Of a DNA stretch of 12,466 nt, positions 1 through 6,365 are shown piece after piece (the stretch's first letter is position 1; the number at the start of each line of letters is the position of its first letter). The DNA lies in the NCBI GenBank assembly GCA_014762585.1, contig JABURN010000216.1, positions 1 to 12,466 of the forward strand, written 5' to 3'. Under the pieces are notes generated by a model. That model made no database searches and was not told the DNA's origin. It saw only the letters and a program-made list of their open reading frames with translations. A program made the translations under genes and the position numbers. The DNA comes from Methylophaga sp. (GTDB lineage Bacteria > Pseudomonadota > Gammaproteobacteria > Nitrosococcales > Methylophagaceae).

Positions 1-14
1 GCTAAGTCGCTCAT
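1..14 (-). CDS. Possible 5' end of a leftward gene (first codons only)
   Basis: On the minus strand an ATG at 14-12 follows AAGG with a 5-nt spacer and reads Met-Ser-Asp-Leu before leaving the window. The gap between it and the mucD terminator is AT-rich and carries a Fur-like palindrome, which fits a promoter region for a gene beginning here. Four codons are far too few to identify a product, so this start is an inference from the ribosome-binding-site spacing and context. The alternative is that the ATG is fortuitous and the next gene lies further left. Confidence 0.3.
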
Positions 15-32
15 CCCTGCCTTATATTTAAT

Positions 33-51
33 ACGAATGATTAGCATTAAT
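33..51. promoter_or_regulatory. Candidate Fur-like operator
   Basis: The core at 36-48, AATGATTAGCATT, matches 11 of 13 positions of the central Fur-box core AATGATAATCATT and is nearly palindromic. The flanks match poorly, giving about 12 of 19 over the full 19-bp consensus. It sits in AT-rich DNA roughly 20-35 bp upstream of the possible leftward start at position 14, close to TATATT/TATTAT hexamers on the minus strand that could be a -10 element. This is a by-eye match, and AT-rich intergenic DNA yields such matches by chance. Confidence 0.35.
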
Positions 52-105
52 AATATAAGTTTTGACTGGAAAAATAAACTTGCACTTTTTGCCGCTCATG
101 GGCGC

Positions 106-146
106 AAAAAAAAGCAGCTGAGCGGTATCACCGGTCAGCTGCTTTT
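106..146 (-). terminator. Rho-independent terminator of the sigma-E/mucD operon
   Basis: Read on the minus strand, a 12-bp stem pairs 135-146 with 110-121. Its GC part is AGCAGCTGA. Beyond one mismatch an inner 4-bp stem (123-126 with 130-133) closes a 3-nt loop. The hairpin is followed by a run of eight T residues (113-106 read on the minus strand). It lies about 20 nt after the mucD stop codon and so should end the rpoE-rseA-rseB-rseC-mucD transcript. On the plus strand only four T residues follow, so it is mainly a leftward terminator. Confidence 0.9.
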
Positions 147-165
147 CAGCGAGTAAAAAGCTTAG

Positions 166-1596
166 TTATTTTTCAATTTTCAGTGCCAGGAATTGTGACT
201 GTCCTGAGCGCTGTACCAGTACAGGAATCGGTTTACCGGCAGGCAGTTCTTTTGCCACTTCAATAAATTGATGGGCATCCTGAATTTCGACATTGTTAAG
301 GGTGAGAATCACATCTCCGGGGCGAATACCAGCATTGACGGCTGGTCCCTTTTCAACTTTCATAACAATGACGCCACCAGATTCAACGGCCAGTTTTTCA
401 CGCTGTTCCGGTCTGATTTCAGCAACTTCCATCGACAGTTTTTCAGACAGGAAGCGACCGGGTTTGCTTCCACTTGCGGCCAGTTCTTCATCTTCCGGTA
501 ATTCTTCAATAGTGACGCCAAGGGTGGTGCGTTTATTGTCACGCATAACCTCAACATCCACTTCTTTACCGACCACGGTACGGCCAACAATTGGTGGCAG
601 GTCTGATGAGGTTTCGACTTCTTTACCGTCAAACTTCAGAATGACATCACCGGCTTTAAACCCGGCTTCAGCGGCTGGACTGTCAGAAACGACTCTAGAA
701 ACCAGCGCACCATTTGGTTTATCCAGACCAAAGGACTCAGCCAGTTCACGGGTCACATCCTGAATGACAACACCCAGCCAACCACGGCTGACATAGCCCT
801 GATCTTTAATTTGTGCGACCACATTCATCACGGTATCGATAGGAATGGCAAAAGACACACCCATGAAACCGCCGGTGCGGCTGTAAATTTGTGAGTTAAT
901 GCCGATGACTTCACCATCGAGATTGAACAACGGGCCACCTGAATTACCAGGGTTAATGGCCACGTCGGTCTGAATAAACGGCACATAACTGTCACTTGGC
1001 AGGCTGCGCCCCAGCGCACTGACGATACCGGCAGTGGCGGAGTAGTCAAAACCGAATGGTGAGCCAATGGCCAATACCCATTCACCCACCTGCAGTTCGT
1101 TTGAGTCACCCAGCTTAACGGCATTCAGGCCAGTCGCTTCGACTTTTAACAACGCAACGTCACTACGTTCATCACTACCCAGCAGTTCGGCTTCAAGCTC
1201 TGTGCGGTCACTGAAACGGACGATGATTTCCTCGGCGTCTTTGATGACATGATGATTGGTCAGGATGTAGCCATCAGAGGAAAGAACAAAGCCTGAGCCC
1301 AGCGATTCACTCTCTCTGGGGGATGGCATTCCGCCAGGTGGCATGCCCGGCATGCCGTCAAAAAACTTCTTGAAGAACTCGTCAATACCAGAGCCTTCAG
1401 GGATTTCCATACCCGGTGGCAACATGGAACTTGCCGTTTGATCCACTTTATTACGGGTACTGATGTTTACAACAGCATCGCCGTTATCAGCTACCAGTTC
1501 AGTGAATTCAGGCAAGGCACGAGCTTGCACGTTGAAGCTCAGCATCAACCAAGCCGTCAGCATCATTACTGCTGTCCAGGTTTTGGTATATCTCAT
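166..1596 (-). CDS. mucD: Periplasmic HtrA-family serine protease, MucD/DegP type
   Basis: This 476-aa protein is a periplasmic protease/chaperone that degrades misfolded envelope proteins. A Sec signal peptide spans about residues 1-27, with a hydrophobic core at 8-21 and a likely cut after Ala-Arg-Ala at 25-27. The trypsin-like domain shows the triad His116 (TNHHVI), Asp146 (SDVALLK) and Ser219 (GNSGGPL). Two PDZ domains follow, at roughly 275-365 and 385-470. Between signal peptide and catalytic core is a Gly/Pro/Met-rich loop (about residues 80-92), where DegP has its long LA loop. It is the last gene of the sigma-E operon, and its ATG overlaps the rseC stop as ATGA; GAGGA lies 8-9 nt upstream of the start. 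The operon position as in Pseudomonas algU-mucABCD favours MucD over DegQ. In Pseudomonas MucD restrains sigma-E activation; the same role here is inferred. Confidence 0.95.
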   Translation of the reverse strand: MRYTKTWTAVMMLTAWLMLSFNVQARALPEFTELVADNGDAVVNISTRNKVDQTASSMLPPGMEIPEGSGIDEFFKKFFDGMPGMPPGGMPSPRESESLGSGFVLSSDGYILTNHHVIKDAEEIIVRFSDRTELEAELLGSDERSDVALLKVEATGLNAVKLGDSNELQVGEWVLAIGSPFGFDYSATAGIVSALGRSLPSDSYVPFIQTDVAINPGNSGGPLFNLDGEVIGINSQIYSRTGGFMGVSFAIPIDTVMNVVAQIKDQGYVSRGWLGVVIQDVTRELAESFGLDKPNGALVSRVVSDSPAAEAGFKAGDVILKFDGKEVETSSDLPPIVGRTVVGKEVDVEVMRDNKRTTLGVTIEELPEDEELAASGSKPGRFLSEKLSMEVAEIRPEQREKLAVESGGVIVMKVEKGPAVNAGIRPGDVILTLNNVEIQDAHQFIEVAKELPAGKPIPVLVQRSGQSQFLALKIEK

Positions 1597-2018
1597 TGGT
1601 ATTCCTCTATTGTTTGAACACGGATGCCGGGGTTCTTATCGCTTATCTGACGTTTGACCCAGAAAAAGCCGGCACACAGTCCTAGTAGACCAGCCACAAT
1701 TTGAGCCAGTTCCCCCGCCCCGATCATTCTTGTTATCGCAGCGGCTGAGAACAAGGCAAGCAGTGGCAGGAGGTACATGAGTAATGCGCCGCTAAGCAAG
1801 GCCTGCTCAGGGATAGAGACCATGACTTGCTGACCGACTTTCAGATCAAGATCGGTATTTACAGCGAGCCGTGAGAACCGTTGACCGACATGCTTCGCCA
1901 GCATGCCTGTACCACAGCCTTTTCTGGCCTGACATTGTCCACAAGTGGATTGACGTTCAGCTTCGACCCAGACCAGTTCGCCATCGCGGCTTATCACCGT
2001 GGCTTTCTGCTCAATCAT
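1593..2018 (-). CDS. rseC: RseC/MucC family membrane protein
   Basis: This 141-aa protein matches the RseC/MucC family, inner-membrane proteins encoded in sigma-E operons and also implicated in the reducing system for SoxR. The N-terminal cytoplasmic part carries a cysteine cluster, Cys26-x2-Cys29-x5-Cys35 (CGQCQARKGCGTG), a pattern characteristic of the family and suited to binding metal or an Fe-S centre. Two hydrophobic segments at about 73-95 and 102-121 are the membrane spans, and a short charged tail follows. The start overlaps the rseB stop and the stop overlaps the mucD start, both as ATGA, so translation is probably coupled. No strong ribosome binding site precedes it, which agrees with coupling. 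Its exact function in sigma-E control is unsettled in the family. Confidence 0.93.
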   Translation of the reverse strand: MIEQKATVISRDGELVWVEAERQSTCGQCQARKGCGTGMLAKHVGQRFSRLAVNTDLDLKVGQQVMVSIPEQALLSGALLMYLLPLLALFSAAAITRMIGAGELAQIVAGLLGLCAGFFWVKRQISDKNPGIRVQTIEEYQ

Positions 2019-3001
2019 TGCTGGGCGTCCGCAAAGGAGATGCTGTTGCCGATTTTCTCAACAGTGACAGCAGGCACTTCCCCGACAACAGTGACAAAAT
2101 GTGCCTGCATGATAGTGCCGAACGCATTGATAGCACCCACATGGGAACCACCACGAAGGTGACTGTGACGGGCGCGTATCTTTTCAATAAAGACCGAAAC
2201 AGAACTCAAGCCATCACTGTAGACCCGTTGTTCAACGTCTGCGCCATTGTTGGCCCGGAGACGGGTCTGGTAAGCCACCTGAGAAAATCCCTCTGGTAAC
2301 CAGGCCGGTCGCCAGTGATGTTCCTGGCTCAGGTTCGCAGTGTTGAGAGGCTGTTCCGGCTCACTGCGGTGCCAGGTCATTTCCTCACCCGACATTTGCG
2401 GCTTGAACTTGTGTTCAGGAATATGCACATCGGTGTTTATGGAAGAGAAAGTAAATGTTTCCAGGACTTCGCCATCACTGTCGACCAGTTCTGACTTCAG
2501 CAAAAGATAAGTCTCAGCATCCACCCACAGACGATAGCCATAGCGGTATTCATCTTCGGGTGTAATCACCAGTTCATGGGCTTTGCGACCAGCAATACGA
2601 TCTGTCTCACCCAGATTGACGTCGTAAAACGGTGTCGCTGAGTTCAACCTTCTGGGTAAGTCACTGGGAAATCCTCGCCCCAGAGGTCGACGGCTGACAT
2701 TGACCTGTTTACCTTCAGGGTTGATGCAGGTCACCATATCATTGCTTCGTATTACTTCGCGAGCAGCGCCATTCAATGAGATTAGGCGCTCCAGCTCACC
2801 TCGGGCATCAGCACGATGATAAATGCGGATTGACTGCATGTTTTTACCGGCCTGATAGGCAAAAACACCTTCATAGGTCAGTGTCTTGGCTGCCTCGGTC
2901 ATGCGTTCCAGCATTTTCACGGCCTCGTCATTATCTGCTGCCGAGACCATGACCGGTAAAACCAGACTCAGGCCCAGCAGGGCATGAAGCAGAAACCGCA
3001 T
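2015..3001 (-). CDS. rseB: Periplasmic sigma-E regulator RseB/MucB
   Basis: RseB binds the periplasmic domain of the anti-sigma factor RseA, protects it from proteolysis and senses off-pathway lipoprotein or lipopolysaccharide signals. The sequence has a signal peptide (Met-Arg, then hydrophobic residues 3-19, cut likely after Val-Ser-Ala at 19-21). A MucB/RseB N-terminal domain related to LolA/LppX folds follows, and then the smaller C-terminal domain that contacts RseA. Length is about 328 aa, typical for the family. I chose the ATG at 3001-2999, which has GAGGAG about 9 nt upstream. Two in-frame GTG codons at 3007 and 3004 are alternatives, and the GTG at 3007 follows directly after the rseA TAA. 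The 3' end overlaps the rseC start as ATGA. Confidence 0.94.
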   Translation of the reverse strand: MRFLLHALLGLSLVLPVMVSAADNDEAVKMLERMTEAAKTLTYEGVFAYQAGKNMQSIRIYHRADARGELERLISLNGAAREVIRSNDMVTCINPEGKQVNVSRRPLGRGFPSDLPRRLNSATPFYDVNLGETDRIAGRKAHELVITPEDEYRYGYRLWVDAETYLLLKSELVDSDGEVLETFTFSSINTDVHIPEHKFKPQMSGEEMTWHRSEPEQPLNTANLSQEHHWRPAWLPEGFSQVAYQTRLRANNGADVEQRVYSDGLSSVSVFIEKIRARHSHLRGGSHVGAINAFGTIMQAHFVTVVGEVPAVTVEKIGNSISFADAQQ

Positions 3002-3007
3002 CACCAC

Positions 3008-3565
3008 TTACTCCTCGCCGTAAGAAACGACACGCGCGTATGAGAACAGACCGGATGCGCCGGCATACTCGTTGTGATCAACCAGATAATTATTCAACCG
3101 ATCTTCCACTTCCTGTTCACCCACAGTCCAGCGATTTGGTGAAGCAGCTACTGCAGTTTGTGTCTGCACCTGCTCAACTTGCGCCAGTTCGGGCGTCGCC
3201 GTGGTTTGCGGCTGATTAAATACGCCGACTACCGCCAGCGCACCAATTGAGGCCGCTGCAGCCAGACCGGCGGTCTGTTTCCAGAACCAATCGGGCAGCG
3301 AGATGACGCTGGCTTTCCTGGTTTGCTGTTCGGCTAACTGGTGAACCGGTTCATCGGCCAGTGCCGTACTGATACGGGCAGTCAAATCGACAGGCTGGCT
3401 GCGATTGGTGTAACCCCTTAGTACGTCACTGGATAGTTGATAACGCTGATAATCTGCTTTGGCATTGTCATCTGTGCTCATTAACGCCAGTAGCTCATCC
3501 AGCTCCTGCGAGTTCAATTCACCATCGACAAATGCTGACAGTAATTCATGTTGCTTGGCTGTCAT
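3008..3565 (-). CDS. rseA: Anti-sigma-E factor RseA/MucA
   Basis: This 185-aa single-pass inner-membrane protein holds RpoE inactive until regulated proteolysis releases it. Residues 1 to about 75 form the cytoplasmic anti-sigma domain, opening with HELLSAFVDGEL, typical of the RseA N-terminal domain. One membrane segment lies at about 98-117 (alanine- and glycine-rich), followed by a periplasmic tail ending in SYARVVSYGEE that would bind RseB. The gene follows rpoE with a 4-bp ATGA overlap, and AGGA lies 6 nt upstream of the start, inside rpoE. The downstream rseB start lies within 0-6 nt of its stop. The site-1 and site-2 proteases that would act on it are not encoded in this window. Confidence 0.94.
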   Translation of the reverse strand: MTAKQHELLSAFVDGELNSQELDELLALMSTDDNAKADYQRYQLSSDVLRGYTNRSQPVDLTARISTALADEPVHQLAEQQTRKASVISLPDWFWKQTAGLAAAASIGALAVVGVFNQPQTTATPELAQVEQVQTQTAVAASPNRWTVGEQEVEDRLNNYLVDHNEYAGASGLFSYARVVSYGEE

Positions 3566-4143
3566 TGTTGTTCCTCTCCACCCATCACTGCTTTGACCTG
3601 CTTATCTATTGCCTCTCTGGCGCGAAAGATACGTGATCGTACCGTACCTATAGGACAATCCATTGCCTGCGCAATTTCCTCATAGCTCAGACCGTCAAAC
3701 TCCCGCAGCTTGATGGCCGTTGCCGTATCTTCAGGTAAGTCCTGAATCGCATCATGAATTGCCTGTTGCAATTCATCACTCATGAGACTGTTTTCAGGCG
3801 TCTCAAATTCCTTCAATTCCGGTGCATCGTAATAAATCGTTGCATCCATGGCATCAACATCGGTTACCGGCGGCCGACGCGACGCGGCTGTCAGGTAATT
3901 TTTCGAGGTGTTGATAGCAATGCGATACAACCATGTGTAAAAGGCACTGTCACCTCTGAATCCCGGCAGGGCCCGATATGCCTTGATAAAAGCTTCTTGA
4001 GCGACATCCATAGCCTCTACCGGGTCATGCACAAAACCGGTAATCACATGGATAATCCGCTGTTGATATTTCATAATCAACAGGTCAAACGCTTTTTTAT
4101 CCCCTGCCTGTACGCGTCGTACTAGCTCTTGATCTGCATTCAT
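3562..4143 (-). CDS. rpoE: RNA polymerase sigma-E (RpoE/AlgU), extracytoplasmic stress sigma factor
   Basis: A 193-aa group IV (ECF) sigma factor very close to E. coli RpoE and Pseudomonas AlgU. Sigma region 2 spans about 15-92, with DVAQEAFIKAYRAL and the promoter-melting stretch GDSAFYTWLYRIAINT. Region 4 is at about 130-184, where the helix-turn-helix reads LSYEEIAQAMDCPIGTVRSR and binds the -35 element. The ATG at 4143-4141 is preferred because the protein then begins like known RpoE proteins (MNADQELVRRVQ) and GGAAG sits upstream. An in-frame ATG at 4179 would add 12 residues without a visible ribosome binding site. It is first in its operon, divergent from nadB as in E. coli, and overlaps rseA as ATGA. 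Confidence 0.95.
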   Translation of the reverse strand: MNADQELVRRVQAGDKKAFDLLIMKYQQRIIHVITGFVHDPVEAMDVAQEAFIKAYRALPGFRGDSAFYTWLYRIAINTSKNYLTAASRRPPVTDVDAMDATIYYDAPELKEFETPENSLMSDELQQAIHDAIQDLPEDTATAIKLREFDGLSYEEIAQAMDCPIGTVRSRIFRAREAIDKQVKAVMGGEEQQ

Positions 4144-4195
4144 CCTATCTTCCGGGCTATTATCGACACGCCAGTGCATGCTTTAAATTCAGCTT

Positions 4196-4223
4196 GATTG
4201 ACCATATCGATTTAACTTTGTTC
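4196..4223 (-). promoter_or_regulatory. Candidate sigma-E (autoregulatory) promoter of rpoE
   Basis: On the minus strand GAACAA (4223-4218) is separated by exactly 16 nt from TCAATC (4201-4196). This resembles the RpoE/AlgU promoter pattern GAACTT-N16/17-TCtga. Transcription would begin near 4188-4190, giving a leader of about 45-50 nt before the preferred rpoE start. Autoregulation of rpoE/algU is well established in relatives. The -35 half matches GAAC exactly, but its last two bases and part of the -10 deviate, so this is a moderate match made by eye. Confidence 0.5.
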
Positions 4224-4274
4224 CGTATTATGTGCAAAATAAAAATTCAGCCTATTGTACCCGTATAGACCCCT

Positions 4275-5888
4275 ATGACCACAACTGAGCATTTCGACAT
4301 ACTGATTATCGGCAGCGGCACGGCCGGCCTGACACTCGCTCTGCACATGGCCGATCAAGCCAGCGTCGCGGTTATCTCAAAAGGCCAGCTTGATGAGGGT
4401 GCCTCGTTGTATGCTCAGGGTGGCATTTCAGTGGTACTGGACAAAACTGACTCAATCCAGTCACACATTGATGATACCCTGCGCGCCGGTGCTGGCCTGT
4501 GCAATGAAGAAGCGGTGCGGTTTACCGTCGAACATGCCCGGGAAAATATCGAATGGCTGATTGACCAGGGCGTGTCTTTTACCCGCGATGGCATGACCGC
4601 CGAAACCTATCACTTGACCCAGGAAGGCGGTCACAGTCACCGGCGTATCATTCATTCCGCCGATGCCACAGGAAGAGAAGTCGAAACCACACTGCTGGCA
4701 AAAGCCAAAGCGCATCCAAACATCAGTTTATTTCCCTACCACATTGGGATCGATCTAATTACCAGTAACAAGCAGCTTAAACAATCGCCTAACCGGGCTA
4801 TTGGCTGCTATGTGCTGGACATTAAGAATGATGAAACCAAGACCTTTCTGGCACCTGTTACTGTATTGGCCACTGGTGGCGCCGGTAAAGTGTATCTGTA
4901 CACCAGCAACCCTGATGTCTCGACCGGGGACGGCATCGCGATGGGCTGGCGTGCGGGCTGTCGGGTCGCCAATATGGAGTTTGTACAGTTTCACCCTACC
5001 TGCCTGTTTCATCCAAAGGCCAAATCATTTCTGATTAGTGAGGCCCTCAGGGGAGAAGGTGCCAAATTGCTACTGGCCAATGGCGAGCGGTTTATGCCCC
5101 GCTTCCACCCCCAGGCTGAGCTGGCGCCGCGAGATGTGGTGGCCAGGGCGATCGACCACGAAATGAAACGGCTGGGTGACGACTGTGTCTATCTTGATAT
5201 TTCCCATAAGCCGGCAACCTTCATTAAAAGTCACTTTCCGACTATCTACAAACGCTGTCTCGATTATGGCATTGATATGACAAGAGAGGCGGTACCGGTA
5301 GTCCCCGCGGCACATTACACCTGCGGCGGCATTATGACCGACCTTCATGGCAGAACTGATATACCGGGGCTGTATGCCATCGGTGAAACTGCGCATACCG
5401 GACTACATGGCGCTAACCGCATGGCCAGCAACTCCCTGCTGGAATGTCTGGTGTTTGCACGCGCCGCAGCTGACGATATCAAACAGCAGGTTCTAAAACC
5501 TATCAGCGCGGACATTCCGCCCTGGGATGCCAGTCAGGTAGAACCCGCCAAGGAAGCCATCGCCATCACCCATAACTGGGATGAGTTGCGCCGCTTTATG
5601 TGGGATTATGTCGGCATTGTCCGCAGCACGCACCGGCTCAACAAAGCCCGCCAGCGGCTGATACTGCTGAAGCAGGAAATCAGTGACTACTATGCTCAGC
5701 ACCATATCACCAGTGATTTGCTGGAGCTGCGAAATCTGGCCGATGTCGCTGAACTCATTATTGCTTCAGCATTGATGCGAAAAGAAAGCCGTGGTCTGCA
5801 TTACACGCTGGATTATCCGGAAACTGATAACAACCAGGCGCCGCAGGAAACTATCATTAACCCCAGGATTCAGGATCACGCAGCTTAA
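4275..5888 (+). CDS. nadB: L-aspartate oxidase
   Basis: NadB oxidises L-aspartate to iminoaspartate, the first step of de novo NAD synthesis, which NadA then uses to form quinolinate. The 537-aa length is nearly that of the E. coli enzyme. An N-terminal FAD-binding fold shows GSGTAG at 13-18. The capping domain and active site include QFHPT (His240), Arg286 in APRDVVARAID and His347 in PAAHYTCGG, equivalent to E. coli His244, Arg290 and His351. HGANRMASNSLLE completes the flavoprotein signature, and a helical C-terminal domain of the succinate dehydrogenase/fumarate reductase type follows. It is cytoplasmic. No clear Shine-Dalgarno sequence precedes the ATG. It is divergent from rpoE, and its last 32 bp overlap the 3' end of the convergent ygfX-like gene. 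I see no terminator after it. Confidence 0.97.
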   Translation: MTTTEHFDILIIGSGTAGLTLALHMADQASVAVISKGQLDEGASLYAQGGISVVLDKTDSIQSHIDDTLRAGAGLCNEEAVRFTVEHARENIEWLIDQGVSFTRDGMTAETYHLTQEGGHSHRRIIHSADATGREVETTLLAKAKAHPNISLFPYHIGIDLITSNKQLKQSPNRAIGCYVLDIKNDETKTFLAPVTVLATGGAGKVYLYTSNPDVSTGDGIAMGWRAGCRVANMEFVQFHPTCLFHPKAKSFLISEALRGEGAKLLLANGERFMPRFHPQAELAPRDVVARAIDHEMKRLGDDCVYLDISHKPATFIKSHFPTIYKRCLDYGIDMTREAVPVVPAAHYTCGGIMTDLHGRTDIPGLYAIGETAHTGLHGANRMASNSLLECLVFARAAADDIKQQVLKPISADIPPWDASQVEPAKEAIAITHNWDELRRFMWDYVGIVRSTHRLNKARQRLILLKQEISDYYAQHHITSDLLELRNLADVAELIIASALMRKESRGLHYTLDYPETDNNQAPQETIINPRIQDHAA

Positions 5889-6279
5889 TTCTGAGCCGTC
5901 GCCAGTCTTCATCAGTGACGTTATCGCGGGCAATGATCAGCGAACGGTTGCAACGGGCACTGGCAGGCTTTAGATAAACAGCGATTAAAGGACCCAGCAT
6001 CACACTGCGCCTGAGCTGCATCGGGCCCTGCTCCCTGTCATCACTATCAGACCAGAACCAGAAACCATCTTGATTGATCCACAAATGCTTTATCAGCATG
6101 GGCTTGAACAGCCAGCCATAGCGGTGACAATAAAACAGGAGGCTGACGATGATCAAAAGCCCGGAAAAACCCGTCAGCACCAGGTTGATAGCCAGCAGGT
6201 AAAGCAGACACAAAGCCGCTATATGCGTCACCAGCAAAAAACTCAGAATTAATCGCGATCGTCGCAAGCTGAGCTTCAT
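5857..6279 (-). CDS. ygfX: YgfX (CptA-like) small inner-membrane protein
   Basis: This 140-aa protein has a basic N-terminus (MKLSLRRSR), two adjacent membrane spans at about 9-30 and 31-50, and a soluble C-terminal part. The end, LIIARDNVTDEDWRRLRIKLR, resembles the E. coli YgfX C-terminus (LWLAADSMDEAEWRDLRRIL). YgfX was proposed as the toxin of a pair with YgfY and to affect cytoskeletal proteins. YgfY is now known as SdhE, a flavinylation factor, so the toxin label is doubtful. The location between nadB and ygfZ supports the assignment. Unlike E. coli, no sdhE lies in the 86-bp gap to ygfZ. AAGG directly abuts the start codon, and no better start is seen. The family assignment rests on topology, the C-terminal motif and synteny. 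Confidence 0.78.
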   Translation of the reverse strand: MKLSLRRSRLILSFLLVTHIAALCLLYLLAINLVLTGFSGLLIIVSLLFYCHRYGWLFKPMLIKHLWINQDGFWFWSDSDDREQGPMQLRRSVMLGPLIAVYLKPASARCNRSLIIARDNVTDEDWRRLRIKLRDPESWG

Positions 6280-6365
6280 CCTTGAAAAACCGCTTTATTC
6301 ATCCCTGTTTTCCACTTGTCTCAACCGTTAGAATAGTCAACAATTTTTAGCTAATTGAATTCATT
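6280..6365. promoter_or_regulatory. Divergent ygfX/ygfZ intergenic region (86 bp)
   Basis: Both genes are transcribed outward from this AT-rich gap, so it must hold promoters for each unless one is read from further away. A possible plus-strand -10 element TAGAAT lies at 6329-6334, but no good -35 hexamer sits 16-18 bp upstream. No convincing ribosome binding site precedes the ygfZ ATG. No reading frame resembling sdhE is present. Confidence 0.4.

Noticed and set aside
79..94. Possible sigma-54 promoter (TTGCACTTTTTGCC) near the left edge
   Set aside because: The spacing between the -24-like and -12-like parts is two bases too short and the invariant GG is replaced by TG.
293..763. 156-codon plus-strand open frame opposite mucD
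   Set aside because: Ser/Thr-rich shadow of the PDZ region of mucD with no supporting signals.
1871..2299. 142-codon plus-strand open frame opposite rseC/rseB
   Set aside because: Spans two real minus-strand genes whose protein families are clear; no independent support.
4144..4179. Longer RpoE with 12 extra N-terminal residues from the ATG at 4179
   Set aside because: No ribosome binding site precedes it, the extra residues do not resemble RpoE proteins, and the start would fall only about 10 bases after the candidate transcription start.
5857..6279. Reading the ygfX gene as part of a toxin-antitoxin system
   Set aside because: No partner gene is adjacent, and the proposed antitoxin of this family (YgfY/SdhE) is better established as a flavinylation factor.
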